Assembly: GCF_040812015.1 (NCBI RefSeq)
Contig: NZ_JBFNXJ010000013.1
Location: 100,030 to 164,029 of the forward strand
From: Chitinivorax sp. PXF-14
GTDB taxonomy: Bacteria > Pseudomonadota > Gammaproteobacteria > Burkholderiales > SCOH01
Direction of reading: 5' to 3'
DNA length: 64,000 nucleotides
Part shown: piece by piece, positions 17,826 through 28,745 of the stretch
Layout of the letters: the number at the start of each line of letters is the position of its first letter
Numbering within the stretch: position 1 is the stretch's first letter
Notes under the pieces: model-generated
Database searches by the model: none
What the model was told of the DNA's origin: nothing
The model's input: only the letters and a program-made list of their open reading frames with translations
Made by a program: the position numbers and the translations under genes

Positions 17826-18791
17826 TTAATTAATCAAGGTTCCAACACGCTTCAGATCACGGAAATTCATCCAGATCAGAAACGCCTTGCCTACGATATT
17901 ACGTTCGGGCACAAACCCCCAATAACGGCTATCGCTAGAATTGTCACGATTGTCGCCCATCATGAAGTAATGGCCTTGGGGAACCATGCAAGTGAAACCA
18001 TCGTCGCTATAGACGCAGTTATCACGGCCGGGAAAATCCTTCACGCCTATCGTCATTATAGATGGCTTGGTTTCGTCGATAATGACCGGGTGTGGATGGT
18101 CGCTGAGATTCTCGGTGTATTGCTTGGTATCGATCACATCCAGACCGTTGTCTGCATAGCGATACGAGCCGGATTCCGTCTGTTCCATCGGCTTGCCATT
18201 GATGGTCAGCTTCTTATTGCGGTATTCAACCTTGTCGCCCGGCAGCCCCACCACCCGCTTGATGTAATCGATCTTGTCATCCTCCGGGTAGTGAAACACC
18301 ATCACGTCACCCCGCTTGGGCTCGCCGACGGGCAGCACGACATTGTTGATGACAGGGGTACGTACGCCGTAAGCAAACTTGTTCACCAGGATGAAATCAC
18401 CAACGATCAGCCCCGGGCGCATCGAGCTTGATGGTATCTGGAAAGGCTCGACCAGAAACGAGCGCAGCAGGAAAACCGCAAGCAGAATGGGAAAGAAGTC
18501 GCGAGCATACTCGACGGCCAGCGGCACACGAGCAGCGGACAGGCTGCCCGCTTTGGCTTCTACCAGCTTGTAACCATAGGACATTACACCAATCACGACA
18601 ACGAACAGCAGCATGGCTGCGGTCAGGCTCATGAACTGGGCGAACAACCCAAAAATACCGACAAAGATCCCCAGATAGCCGGCCTGCAGAATCACCGGCG
18701 GCTCCTCACCGGGCACAACCGGCTGGCGATTTGCCGCGGCAAGCACACCACCAAGCACGGTGATGAAGGCAAAAAAGTAAAGCCAATTCAT
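17826..18791 (-). CDS. lepB: Signal peptidase I
   Basis: A 321-residue inner-membrane serine protease, long for the family as in other betaproteobacteria. It has an N-terminal helix, a second helix near 50-70, then the catalytic Ser123 in PSSSMRPGL and the general base Lys178 in DYIKRVVGLPGD. It removes signal peptides from exported proteins. The ATG begins immediately after the lepA stop codon with no bases between, so the two are coupled. Confidence 0.95.
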   Translation of the reverse strand: MNWLYFFAFITVLGGVLAAANRQPVVPGEEPPVILQAGYLGIFVGIFGLFAQFMSLTAAMLLFVVVIGVMSYGYKLVEAKAGSLSAARVPLAVEYARDFFPILLAVFLLRSFLVEPFQIPSSSMRPGLIVGDFILVNKFAYGVRTPVINNVVLPVGEPKRGDVMVFHYPEDDKIDYIKRVVGLPGDKVEYRNKKLTINGKPMEQTESGSYRYADNGLDVIDTKQYTENLSDHPHPVIIDETKPSIMTIGVKDFPGRDNCVYSDDGFTCMVPQGHYFMMGDNRDNSSDSRYWGFVPERNIVGKAFLIWMNFRDLKRVGTLIN

Positions 18792-20585
<1,794 letters not shown>

Positions 20586-20594
20586 ACGTCGAGC

Positions 20595-20623
20595 AAAAAA
20601 TAAGGGCACGCCTTGCGTGCCCT
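20595..20623 (-). terminator. Rho-independent terminator between the glutaredoxin gene and lepA
   Basis: A nine-base-pair stem (AGGGCACGC/GCGTGCCCT) with a three-base loop is followed on the minus strand by TTATTTTTTG. It separates the sigma-E operon from the lepA-lepB operon and lies only ten bases before the lepA start codon, so lepA needs a promoter inside the upstream gene or is read through. Confidence 0.82.
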
Positions 20624-20646
20624 GTACGTTGAGGCAATGTTCAATT

Positions 20647-20895
20647 CTACCCGATTGAGGCCAAATGCGCATCAAGCGCGGCCCCGTCCAAGTGGTAATG
20701 ACACAACTCGACATCACCGGCAAGCAGCACGGGCACCAACTCGTCCCATTTCGCCAGCATGACCTCGTCCTTGTCGACATCCACCACCTTGATATCGAAG
20801 CAGCCGCGGTCAGCCCTTGCCTCGAGCGCCGCGATCATGGCATGACACAGGCTGCAATAATCGCGGAACACAACGGTAAGGCAAGGCTTAGTCAT
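20647..20895 (-). CDS. Glutaredoxin-like (DUF836-type) thiol protein
   Basis: An 82-residue thioredoxin-fold protein. The active site is CSLC in [11 protein letters not shown], and [21 protein letters not shown] carries the cis-Pro (VP) position. Such small glutaredoxin-family proteins are common beside mucD/lepA in betaproteobacteria. Their substrate is unknown. It starts eight bases inside mucD and ends ahead of a strong terminator. Confidence 0.85.
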   Translation of the reverse strand: MTKPCLTVVFRDYCSLCHAMIAALEARADRGCFDIKVVDVDKDEVMLAKWDELVPVLLAGDVELCHYHLDGAALDAHLASIG

Positions 20896-22285
20896 CGGCC
20901 TTGCTCTGCGACAGTTTCAGCGGCACGAACAGATAGCCGCCACTACGGAAAATTCGCAGATTCAGGATGGCATTGGTGGTCTTGCCGTCTTCAATGGCTT
21001 TTGCCAATTGCTGGTAGCTGGTCAGGTTCTGATTGCCAATACCAACAATGATGTCGCCAGCTTGTACCCCGGCCTTGGCCGCAGCACCGTGAGTTGCCTG
21101 AACGACCAGACCATATTCGATATTCAGCTGCTTGCGCTGTACTGGGGTCAACTCTCCCACTAACAGGCCAACCTGCCCGACATTGGCATTCTGCTTGCTA
21201 CGCGAACGCTTGGCGCTGCCATCCAGCTGTTCCGGCAGCTCGCCGACAACCACGGACAACGCCTTCACGCCCTTGTTGCGCCACACCTCGACGGCAACCT
21301 GATTGCCAGGCCTGGAGCCCGCCACGAGCCGAACCAGATCACCGGCAGCATTGACGGGTTTGCCATCAAACTTCGTGATGATGTCGGATGGCTGAATGCC
21401 AGCCTTGTCGGCCGGGCCATCTTTCTCGAGGCCGCTGATCAGCGCTCCCTGAGGCTTGACCAGACCGAAAGACTCGGCCAGCTCCCGCGACATTTCCTGA
21501 ACATTCACACCGAGGCGGCCACGCGTCACCTTGCCCTTTTCCTTGAGCTGCTTGGAGACATCGAGCGCCACATCGATCGGAATCGCGAAGGAGAGCCCCA
21601 TGAACCCACCGGTGCGGCTATAGATCTGCGAGTTGATGCCGACCACTTCGCCATTCATGTTAAACAACGGCCCGCCCGAATTGCCAGGGTTGATGGCGGC
21701 ATCCGTCTGGATAAACGGCACAAAATTCTCGTCCGGCAGGAAGCGCCCCTTGGCACTCACGATGCCGGAAGTAACCGTGTTGTCGAAACCAAACGGGGAA
21801 CCGATGGCCACGACCCACTCACCAACGCGCAGGTGCTCCGGGTCACCCATCCGCACGATCGGCAGACTCTTGGCCTCGATCTTGATCAATGCAACGTCGG
21901 TACGCTCATCCGAACCGATCACCTTGGCCTTGTATTCGCGCTTGTCGGTGAGCTTGACGGTAATCTCGTCGGCATTTCCGACCACGTGCGCGTTGGTCAT
22001 GATGTAGCCGTCGCCACTGATGATGAAACCAGACCCCAGTGATTTCGCCTGAAACTCGCGCGGCTGCTGGCGTGGCTGAAAGCGGCGCAGCAACTCGTTA
22101 AGCGAGTCATCCTCGGACAACCCGGGCGCCCCCCCATTATTGACCACGGTCTGCGTGGTGCTGATATTGACTACGGCGGTGCCTTCCCGCTCCACCAGGC
22201 CGGCCACGTCCGGCAATGCCGACGCAGCCCTGGCAGAGGCAACAGAGGCCAACAGCAACAACGAGGAGGCAAGCAACTGCTTCAT
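20888..22285 (-). CDS. mucD: Periplasmic serine protease DegQ/MucD
   Basis: A 465-residue HtrA-family protease. A signal peptide ends near ASARA-AS. The trypsin-like domain has the triad His in MTNAHVVG, Asp in RTDVALIKI and Ser in NPGNSGGPL. Two PDZ domains follow (about 260-350 and 370-455). It degrades or refolds damaged periplasmic proteins and, as MucD, feeds back on sigma-E. The ATG at 22285 is favoured because AAAGGG lies ten bases before it. The other in-frame ATG at 22294 would have the ribosome site touching the codon. Confidence 0.94.
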   Translation of the reverse strand: MKQLLASSLLLLASVASARAASALPDVAGLVEREGTAVVNISTTQTVVNNGGAPGLSEDDSLNELLRRFQPRQQPREFQAKSLGSGFIISGDGYIMTNAHVVGNADEITVKLTDKREYKAKVIGSDERTDVALIKIEAKSLPIVRMGDPEHLRVGEWVVAIGSPFGFDNTVTSGIVSAKGRFLPDENFVPFIQTDAAINPGNSGGPLFNMNGEVVGINSQIYSRTGGFMGLSFAIPIDVALDVSKQLKEKGKVTRGRLGVNVQEMSRELAESFGLVKPQGALISGLEKDGPADKAGIQPSDIITKFDGKPVNAAGDLVRLVAGSRPGNQVAVEVWRNKGVKALSVVVGELPEQLDGSAKRSRSKQNANVGQVGLLVGELTPVQRKQLNIEYGLVVQATHGAAAKAGVQAGDIIVGIGNQNLTSYQQLAKAIEDGKTTNAILNLRIFRSGGYLFVPLKLSQSKADD

Positions 22286-22368
22286 TATTGTCATACCCTT
22301 TGATTGATTAATTTATCTGGAACTGGCTGGCCGGCAACGCCACGCAAAGGCGGTAGCGTAGCCATCCT

Positions 22369-23376
22369 TTACTGGGTAGCAGTGGCGGCACCTGGTTTGG
22401 CCGATTTGCTGACGACCGAATTACCCACCATCAACAACGCTGCTTCGGGTACATCCCCCACTGCAGTGATTCGGCTGTCGCCGGTAAAGCGTGTGTAGAT
22501 GTTGATGGCGCCATGGCTGATCATCATGTTGACCGATTTCGGCGCGTTCGCCAGTGGCTCGACGAAAACAGACATGGCGGACAGGCCATCACTCAGCATC
22601 AGGTGAGCAACCTGGATATTGCGCTGGCCAATGACCCGACGCCCTTCCTGCACCATCCGGTAACCAGGAGGCAAAGGCTTGATTTCATAGCCAGAATCAG
22701 CCTTAGCATTGTCTGTACCAGCCAACTCCTGTGGCTTCAATGCCACCTTGTTGGCAAAGCGCGGCTTCAGTGACTTGCGCTCCACCTGGGTGCCGACATT
22801 GACTTGGGTAAACGAAAATTGTTCGACCGGTTCGCGGCGGGAATTCAAGACACTGAAACGCAACAGCAAGCCGGACGCCGGGTCAAACCACAATTTCCGC
22901 CCATAGCGGAGATTGTCCTTTGGCTCCATCAGCAAGACAGCGCTGTCGATACCCGCCACGCGCTCGGCGTCGAGCTTGCGAAACTGGTAGTAGTTGAGCA
23001 ACTCACTCGGTTCTTCAGGCAGGACGGCAGGAAACAGCTTGATGCTGACCCGTTTGCGCAATTCAACAGGATTGCTGGGCGTATCAGGAAGGTAGCAATT
23101 GACCTGATCGTTATTGCGCACGAATTCACGCATCGGGCCATCCAGCGAATCACGCTTTTCCAACTCATCGTCGCCGTCGACCAAATGTGCCAGCCTGAAG
23201 GTTTCAACCTCGCCATCGTGCTGATAGACGTAGGTACCGACATAGTTATGTTTGCGCACGGCATTGGCAACGCGCCTCAACGTCGCGCCAGCCTCAGACG
23301 CCGGCAGGATCGTTTCGGCAGCACTCACCCCGCCCGCTGCCAACGAGAGCAGCAGAAAGCCCACCCACACCTTCAT
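22369..23376 (-). CDS. rseB: Sigma-E regulatory protein MucB/RseB
   Basis: A 335-residue periplasmic protein with a clear signal peptide (FLLLSLAAGGVSAAE). The MucB/RseB blocks NAVRKHNYVGTYVYQHDGEVETFRL, GYRMVQEGRR and HLMLSDGLSAMSVFVEP are present. RseB binds RseA and senses lipopolysaccharide or lipoprotein stress, shielding RseA from proteolysis. It follows rseA by four bases and precedes mucD in the rpoE operon. Confidence 0.92.
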   Translation of the reverse strand: MKVWVGFLLLSLAAGGVSAAETILPASEAGATLRRVANAVRKHNYVGTYVYQHDGEVETFRLAHLVDGDDELEKRDSLDGPMREFVRNNDQVNCYLPDTPSNPVELRKRVSIKLFPAVLPEEPSELLNYYQFRKLDAERVAGIDSAVLLMEPKDNLRYGRKLWFDPASGLLLRFSVLNSRREPVEQFSFTQVNVGTQVERKSLKPRFANKVALKPQELAGTDNAKADSGYEIKPLPPGYRMVQEGRRVIGQRNIQVAHLMLSDGLSAMSVFVEPLANAPKSVNMMISHGAINIYTRFTGDSRITAVGDVPEAALLMVGNSVVSKSAKPGAATATQ

Positions 23377-23380
23377 GGAT

Positions 23381-23890
23381 TCAATGCCCTTTATGCATTT
23401 GCGCGGTAGTCAATGCGGCGGTCTGCAACCCCGCAAACTCACGGTGCGCGACCAGATAATCCTGCATGGCATCATAGCCACCGTTGGAGACAGCGACCTG
23501 GCGCAACGCGGGGTCGTTGGCGGCCATCATCGGCGCAACGGCAACCGTATCTCCGCCCTGGCGGCCATGATTGAAGGCAAACCAGCCGACGGCAGCCACC
23601 GCCATGACGGATGCGGCTGCGGACATCGCCACGTAGCGCCGCGAAAAGCCGCTGGCCCGGCGATTGACAGCCTTGGGCGCAAAGATAACCGGCTCCGCAG
23701 CGAGCCGCTCGCTGAAGCGAGAGGAAAAATCTGCAGACAAAGGAGCGTCCTGTCGCAAGGAATCGCCGATCAGGTGGTAAAGCTGCCAATCCTCGGCAAG
23801 CTCTTGGTCGGACTTCAACGAAGACAGCAAATGGCTGACCGCCACATCGTCAAGTTCCCCGTCCATCAGTTGGGATAGTTGGTCTTTCAT
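23381..23890 (-). CDS. rseA: Anti-sigma-E factor RseA/MucA
   Basis: A 169-residue single-pass membrane protein. The N-terminal anti-sigma domain begins MKDQLSQLMDGELDD and includes LAEDWQLYHLIGDSLR. One membrane helix lies at about residues 108-130 (AMSAAASVMAVAAVGWFAF), followed by a periplasmic tail. It holds RpoE inactive at the membrane until cleaved by DegS/RseP-type proteases. It starts five bases after rpoE. The frame is open upstream to 23998, but the MDGELDD block fixes the start. Confidence 0.9.
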   Translation of the reverse strand: MKDQLSQLMDGELDDVAVSHLLSSLKSDQELAEDWQLYHLIGDSLRQDAPLSADFSSRFSERLAAEPVIFAPKAVNRRASGFSRRYVAMSAAASVMAVAAVGWFAFNHGRQGGDTVAVAPMMAANDPALRQVAVSNGGYDAMQDYLVAHREFAGLQTAALTTAQMHKGH

Positions 23891-23895
23891 ATTGT

Positions 23896-24498
23896 CTACC
23901 ACCTCTTGTTTTTCCCGGTATCGAGCAAAGGACGCAATTGCACGGCGATGGCCTCGCGTGCGCGGAATATACGCGACCGGACGGTACCGATCGGGCAATT
24001 CATAATCGATGCAATATCTTCATAACTCAGCCCCTCCATCTCCCGCAGCGTGATGGCGGTGCGTAGCTCGTCAGGCAATGCCTCGACGGCTTCATTCACG
24101 GTATCGACTATCTGTCGATTCATTAGTTCGGTTTCCGGCGTATTCATATCCGGCAACCTTTCACCCGCCCCAGGCCCGTCGCCTTCGTCGTCATCGCCAA
24201 TGTCCGCACTGACGGGAGCCCGTCGCCCCATCGAAACGAGATAATTCTTCGCCGTATTGATGCCAATACGATACAGCCACGTATAGAACGCACTGTCACC
24301 GCGGAACGTTGGAAGCGCCCGGTATGCCTTGATGAAGGCCTCCTGGGTGACATCTTCCACCTCTGCCGGATCGCGAATGAAGCGAGACAACAGGCGCGCC
24401 AGCTTGCGCTGGTATTTTCCGACCAGCAGCTCAAAAGCTCGCTTGTCACCCTGTTGGGCTCGCTCGACCAATTGCTGGTCGATCTCACGATCGCCCAT
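23896..24498 (-). CDS. rpoE: RNA polymerase sigma-E factor (RpoE/AlgU)
   Basis: A 200-residue ECF sigma factor. Region 2 has KYQRKLARLLSRFIRD and DVTQEAFIKAYRALPTFRGDSAFYTWLYRI, and region 4 has LPDELRTAITLREMEGLSYEDIASIMNCPIGTVRSRIFRARE. It directs the envelope stress response. It leads the operon rpoE-rseA-rseB-mucD-glutaredoxin. A sigma-E-type -35 element directly upstream points to autoregulation. Confidence 0.96.
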   Translation of the reverse strand: MGDREIDQQLVERAQQGDKRAFELLVGKYQRKLARLLSRFIRDPAEVEDVTQEAFIKAYRALPTFRGDSAFYTWLYRIGINTAKNYLVSMGRRAPVSADIGDDDEGDGPGAGERLPDMNTPETELMNRQIVDTVNEAVEALPDELRTAITLREMEGLSYEDIASIMNCPIGTVRSRIFRAREAIAVQLRPLLDTGKNKRW

Positions 24499-24514
24499 TC
24501 ACATCACTCCCTAT

Positions 24515-24543
24515 TTTGTCGTTGTTCGCGAGGTATAAGTTCC
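24515..24543 (-). promoter_or_regulatory. Putative sigma-E autoregulatory promoter of rpoE
   Basis: On the minus strand GGAACTT (24537-24543) is an exact sigma-E -35 element. ACAAA (24515-24519), 17 bases further on, matches the TCAAA/TCTGA-type -10 at four of five positions. The leader would be about 16 bases and includes AGGGAG before the ATG. Confidence 0.5.
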
Positions 24544-24722
24544 ATCTCGCATGCGAATCGGGCCAAGTATAGCCGCCGTTGTCGCGCACGGGAAACCGCG
24601 ATTTTGCCAAACAGACTGGCGGCGTGAAGAATAGTTCATTTATCGCCGGACATATCTGCAGTCAACCAGCTCCCGAGGCGACCTTCGGGCAAGGCTGGTG
24701 ATATAGTTGGGGCTTTGTCGTC

Positions 24723-26306
24723 ATGGGTTCAAGCAGGATGCACTTCGACGTAGCAATCATCGGTAGCGGGCTCGCTGGCATGACGCTGGCGCTGCATCTG
24801 GCGGACCATCGCAAGGTCGCGCTGGTCACCAAAAAAGGCCTGATGGACGGGTCCAGCAATTGGGCTCAGGGCGGGATCGCCGCCGTACTCGACACACGCG
24901 ACTCCATCGAGGCCCACATTCAGGACACACTGGTTGCGGGCGCCGGCCTGTGCGACGAAACGACCACGCGGTTCATTGTCGAAAACGCGAAGTCCGCCAT
25001 TGAATGGCTGATCCGCCTTGGCGTGCCGTTTACCAAGGATGCACAGCACGAGACCGGCTTTCACCTGACCCGCGAAGGCGGCCACAGCCATCGGCGTATC
25101 ATCCACGCGGCCGATGCCACGGGGGATGCGGTGATCAAGACCCTGGCCGGCAAGATTCGCTCGCACCCCAACATCACTGTTCTCGAAGAGCATATCGCCG
25201 TCGATCTGGTGACCGGGCGCAAGCTGGGCCTTGAGGAGAATGCCTGCCACGGCGTCTACGTACTGGACCGCAAGGCCGACCGTGTGTGCCTGATTTCAGC
25301 CGACCACACGGTGCTTGCCACCGGCGGCGCTGGCAAGGTCTATCTCTACACCACCAACCCGGACATCGCCACAGGCGACGGCATTGCCATGGGTTGGCGT
25401 GCGGGCTGCCGGGCGGCGAACATGGAATTCATCCAGTTCCACCCGACCTGCCTGTATCACCCTCACTCCAAGTCATTCCTGATCTCGGAGGCGGTACGCG
25501 GCGAGGGTGGCATCCTGCGCTTGCCCGACGGCACACGCTTCATGCCGGAGCACGATGAGCGGGCAGAGCTCGCTCCACGCGACATCGTCGCCCGGGCCAT
25601 CGACTACGAGATGAAACGACATGGCCTCGACTGTGTATTTCTCGATATTTCCTACAAGCCGGCCCATTTCATCCAGGAACACTTCCCCACCATTTACAGC
25701 CATTGCCTGAGCCTTGGCATCGACATCACCAAGCAAGCCATCCCCGTCGTGCCGGCAGCCCACTACACCTGCGGCGGACTGATGACGGACCTCAAGGGCA
25801 GGACGGACCTGCCACGCCTGTACGCGGTGGGCGAAGTGGCGTGCACCGGGCTGCATGGGGCGAACCGCCTGGCTTCCAACTCGCTGCTCGAGTGCATGAT
25901 TCTGGGGAAAGCCGCGGCGGATGACATCCTGCACGCACCCTCACCTGCCCGCATTGCCATTCCGGAGTGGGACGAGAGCCGCGTGACCGACCCCGACGAA
26001 GAGGTCGTCATCGCTCACAATTGGGACGAGCTGCGACGCTTCATGTGGGACTACGTCGGCATAGTGCGCACCAACAAGCGTCTGGAAAGGGCCCAGCACC
26101 GCATCAAGCTGCTGCGGGACGAAATTCACGAGTATTACAGTAATTTCCGCGTCAGCAACGATTTGATCGAGCTGCGCAATCTCGTACAGACCGCCGAGCT
26201 GATCATCCAGTGCGCACAACAGCGACACGAAAGCCGTGGGCTGCACTACAGCCGGGACTATCCCGACACCTCGCCCGAGGTACACAATACGGTTCTCATC
26301 CCGTAA
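24723..26306 (+). CDS. nadB: L-aspartate oxidase
   Basis: A 527-residue flavoprotein. The FAD dinucleotide motif is AIIGSGLAGMTLAL, and SSNWAQGGIAAV, HTREGGHSHRRI-like and GGLMTDLKGRTDLPRLYAVGEVACTGLHGANRLASNSLLE blocks are diagnostic (in part shown here by HLTREGGHSHRR and TGLHGANRLASN). It oxidises aspartate to iminoaspartate, the first step of NAD synthesis. It is transcribed divergently from rpoE. A TGATATAGT extended -10 at 24699-24707 would leave a very short leader for the ATG at 24723, so Met6 at 24738 is a possible start. Confidence 0.95.
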   Translation: MGSSRMHFDVAIIGSGLAGMTLALHLADHRKVALVTKKGLMDGSSNWAQGGIAAVLDTRDSIEAHIQDTLVAGAGLCDETTTRFIVENAKSAIEWLIRLGVPFTKDAQHETGFHLTREGGHSHRRIIHAADATGDAVIKTLAGKIRSHPNITVLEEHIAVDLVTGRKLGLEENACHGVYVLDRKADRVCLISADHTVLATGGAGKVYLYTTNPDIATGDGIAMGWRAGCRAANMEFIQFHPTCLYHPHSKSFLISEAVRGEGGILRLPDGTRFMPEHDERAELAPRDIVARAIDYEMKRHGLDCVFLDISYKPAHFIQEHFPTIYSHCLSLGIDITKQAIPVVPAAHYTCGGLMTDLKGRTDLPRLYAVGEVACTGLHGANRLASNSLLECMILGKAAADDILHAPSPARIAIPEWDESRVTDPDEEVVIAHNWDELRRFMWDYVGIVRTNKRLERAQHRIKLLRDEIHEYYSNFRVSNDLIELRNLVQTAELIIQCAQQRHESRGLHYSRDYPDTSPEVHNTVLIP

Positions 26307-26314
26307 TCATGGCA

Positions 26315-26338
26315 AAGGGGGCATGTGCCCCCTTATTT
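26315..26338. terminator. Terminator between nadB and the ygfX-like gene
   Basis: AAGGGGGCA/TGCCCCCTT forms a strong stem followed by ATTTG on the plus strand, nine bases after the nadB stop codon. It overlaps the end of the convergent gene and may work in both directions. Confidence 0.7.
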
Positions 26339-26761
26339 GCGACGCCACCGAAGCCAGACGCGCAGCCGCCTCAACTCATGTTGATCCGCTGAGTCAGGCA
26401 ACAGCAGGACCCATACCCTTGTTTGATCCTGCAACTGCAGGCGCAAGGAGCAGATGGCCGGCGTCACCAGCGAACCATCGAGCACCTCGGCCACGACCCA
26501 TTGCTGACGGTACAGCGCACGCAACTCGCCACGTACAGACACCTCCAGCGCCAGGACGGCAAGGGCATCGTGCCGGGCCCATCCCCTCAAGGCACGAAGA
26601 AGACTCAGTATCACCGCCAAGCCGATGGCTGCCCGTATCCACAGCGGCAATGCCACGGTCAACAACACGGCCAGTAGCGCCACCAGGTGCGAGGCTACGA
26701 ACCCCACGCCGAGCACGGTCGAACGCACAATGCGAATGGTGAGTGGAGGATAAGCGGACAT
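26333..26761 (-). CDS. YgfX-like membrane protein
   Basis: A 142-residue protein. Two hydrophobic helices lie within residues 12-55, followed by a small soluble domain with RGWARHDALAVLALEVSVRGELRALYRQQWVVAEVL and a basic Arg/Trp-rich C-terminus (LRRLRVWLRWRRK). The two-helix plus C-terminal beta layout resembles YgfX (CptA). YgfX is usually encoded beside the succinate dehydrogenase assembly factor SdhE, but no such gene is present here. It is convergent with nadB. The assignment is by layout and weak similarity only. Confidence 0.6.
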   Translation of the reverse strand: MSAYPPLTIRIVRSTVLGVGFVASHLVALLAVLLTVALPLWIRAAIGLAVILSLLRALRGWARHDALAVLALEVSVRGELRALYRQQWVVAEVLDGSLVTPAICSLRLQLQDQTRVWVLLLPDSADQHELRRLRVWLRWRRK

Positions 26762-26802
26762 CAGTAACGCACCATCTAGCTTGCCGATACCAAGCGTTGT
26801 TG

Positions 26803-27594
26803 CTATGAGCCCAGGGAAAACGTTCGCAGCATTCTCAGCGCCGTCGCCATGCCAGCGCTGAAGAACTCACCCAGCGAGCCGGACCAGTATGGCAGTGTCA
26901 GGTACAGCACCAAGAAACCAACCGACATTGTCAGCGGGAACCCTACCGCAAATACATTGAACTGTGGCGCCGCACGCGTCATCACGCCAATGGCCAAATT
27001 GGTGATCAACAGCGCAGCAACAACCGGTAAAGACAGCATGAGGCCGGTAATGAATATCTGCTGCCCCCAGAGGAACAGCAGCTTGAAACCATCCGCCACC
27101 AACGGCGTAATTTGCACGGGCAATAGCCTGAAGCTCTCAACCAAGGTGGAAATCACCACCAGATGGCCATCCATGGCGAAGAAGCTCAATATCCCGAACA
27201 GCGACGCAAACTGCGACACGACAGGCACCTGCGCCCCATGCTGGGGGTCGAAAAACATGGCAAAGCCCAGCCCCATCTGCAGACCGGCAAGATGGCCCGC
27301 CATTTCGATTGCAGTGAAGACCACACGCATCACCAACCCCATGGCCATACCGATGACGACCTGCTGCACCACGATAAGCAACCCATAGGCTGAGAACGGC
27401 GAGACGGCAGGCATCGGTGCCAATGCCGGTGCGATTGCCAGGGTAAGCAGGATGGAGAAACCGATCTTCACCTGCCCCGGGATGGTTCGTGAACCGAAAA
27501 TGGGATCGGTAGCAACAAGCGCGAGCACCCTGACGAAAGGCCAGAAGAACATGGCCAGTAGCGTGGACAGGTCGCCGGAAGAAAAACTCACCAT
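26803..27594 (-). CDS. fliR: Flagellar export protein FliR
   Basis: A 263-residue inner-membrane protein with about six hydrophobic helices. FIGURES of the family are the N-terminal FFWPFVRVLALVATDPIFGSR, the VVFTAIEMAGHLAGLQMGLGFA block and PQFNVFAVGFPLTM. FliR is part of the FliPQR export gate of the flagellar type III secretion apparatus. It is the last gene of the fliK-fliR run. flhB, which often follows, is absent here. Confidence 0.95.
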   Translation of the reverse strand: MVSFSSGDLSTLLAMFFWPFVRVLALVATDPIFGSRTIPGQVKIGFSILLTLAIAPALAPMPAVSPFSAYGLLIVVQQVVIGMAMGLVMRVVFTAIEMAGHLAGLQMGLGFAMFFDPQHGAQVPVVSQFASLFGILSFFAMDGHLVVISTLVESFRLLPVQITPLVADGFKLLFLWGQQIFITGLMLSLPVVAALLITNLAIGVMTRAAPQFNVFAVGFPLTMSVGFLVLYLTLPYWSGSLGEFFSAGMATALRMLRTFSLGS

Positions 27595-27604
27595 GCCGAC
27601 AGCG

Positions 27605-27874
27605 TCAGCCGATCAGATTGGGAATGCTGGTGTACAAACGGATGGTGTAATCGGTCAGCAGCTCCAGCATCCATGGGCCAGCCACCACCATGACCGCGAA
27701 CGTGCCCAGCAATTTGGGGATGAAGGAGAGCGTCATCTCGTTGATTTGCGTGGCTGCCTGGAAGATGCTGACCAACAGCCCCACCACCAGGCCCGTAATC
27801 AGCATCGGCGCGGCAATCAGCAACATGACTTCGATCGCGCGCTGAACAATGGTAATCACCATTTCAGGTGTCAT
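27605..27874 (-). CDS. fliQ: Flagellar export protein FliQ
   Basis: An 89-residue protein with two membrane helices (VMLLIAAPMLITGLVVGLLVSIFQA and FAVMVVAGPWMLELLTDYTI). The blocks MTPEMVITIVQRAIEV and QINEMTLSFIPKLL are typical. It is part of the FliPQR export gate. It starts 124 bases after the fliP stop codon, an unusually wide gap for this gene pair. Confidence 0.95.
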   Translation of the reverse strand: MTPEMVITIVQRAIEVMLLIAAPMLITGLVVGLLVSIFQAATQINEMTLSFIPKLLGTFAVMVVAGPWMLELLTDYTIRLYTSIPNLIG

Positions 27875-27998
27875 GTATCCCCCGTATTACGAGTTGGTGT
27901 GAATCCGCTGAGGTATGGCCGCGCCACGGCTCTGGGTGCCGGCAAGAACACATAGGTGGCTACCTGATTGTAGCCGATGGCGTTGGCGGATCAGGCGC

Positions 27999-28745
27999 TC
28001 AGGTATAAAAGCTCTGTACCAGCGATGTCATCAGCAGCGTCCATCCATCCACTAGCACAAACAGCATGAGCTTGAATGGCAGCGAGATGATGACCGGTGA
28101 CACCATCATCATCCCCATGGACATCAGCACGCTGGCCACCACCAGGTCAATGATGAGGAACGGCAGGAACACCAGAAAGCCTATTTGGAACGCCGTCTTC
28201 AACTCGCTTGTTACATAGGCGGGGATCAGCGTTTTCATGCTGACATCCTCAGGCCCGTTGGGCTTGGCGCTACCGGACAACTCGATGAACGTGGCCAGAT
28301 CCTTCTGCCGGGTTTGGCGCAACATGAACTGTTTCAGCGGCTGGGCACCCTTATCCAGCGCCTGATTGAAGGTGATCTTGTCCTCGGCAAACGGCTGATA
28401 GGCATCGACATAGATTTTGTCAAGAACCGGCGACATGACAAACAATGTCAAGAACAGCGACAAGCCCACCAGCACCTGATTTGGCGGCGTAGTGGCCGTA
28501 CCGAGCGCCTGGCGCATCAATGACAACACGATGACGATGCGGGTAAAGGCAGTCATCATCAGCAATATGGACGGCAGGAACGTCAGCGACGTGATCAACA
28601 GCAATGCCTGTACAGACAGGCTGTAATTCTGCCCGCCCCCAGGCGCAGGGCTGCTGTTGATGGCAGGCAGGCTGTCGGCAGCCATTGCCAGGCAAGGCAA
28701 GGCAACCAGTGTAATCAACCCTAGCCAACGAAATACGGCTTTCAT
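27999..28745 (-). CDS. fliP: Flagellar export protein FliP
   Basis: A 248-residue inner-membrane protein with a cleavable signal peptide (LVALPCLAMAADS) and four helices. The FliP signatures LLMMTAFTRIVIVLSLMRQALGT and TSELKTAFQIGFLVFLPFLIIDLVV-type blocks are present. The ATG at 28745 overlaps the fliO stop (ATGA). An open frame to 28817 lies inside fliO. It forms the core pore of the flagellar export gate with FliQ and FliR. Confidence 0.95.
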   Translation of the reverse strand: MKAVFRWLGLITLVALPCLAMAADSLPAINSSPAPGGGQNYSLSVQALLLITSLTFLPSILLMMTAFTRIVIVLSLMRQALGTATTPPNQVLVGLSLFLTLFVMSPVLDKIYVDAYQPFAEDKITFNQALDKGAQPLKQFMLRQTRQKDLATFIELSGSAKPNGPEDVSMKTLIPAYVTSELKTAFQIGFLVFLPFLIIDLVVASVLMSMGMMMVSPVIISLPFKLMLFVLVDGWTLLMTSLVQSFYT

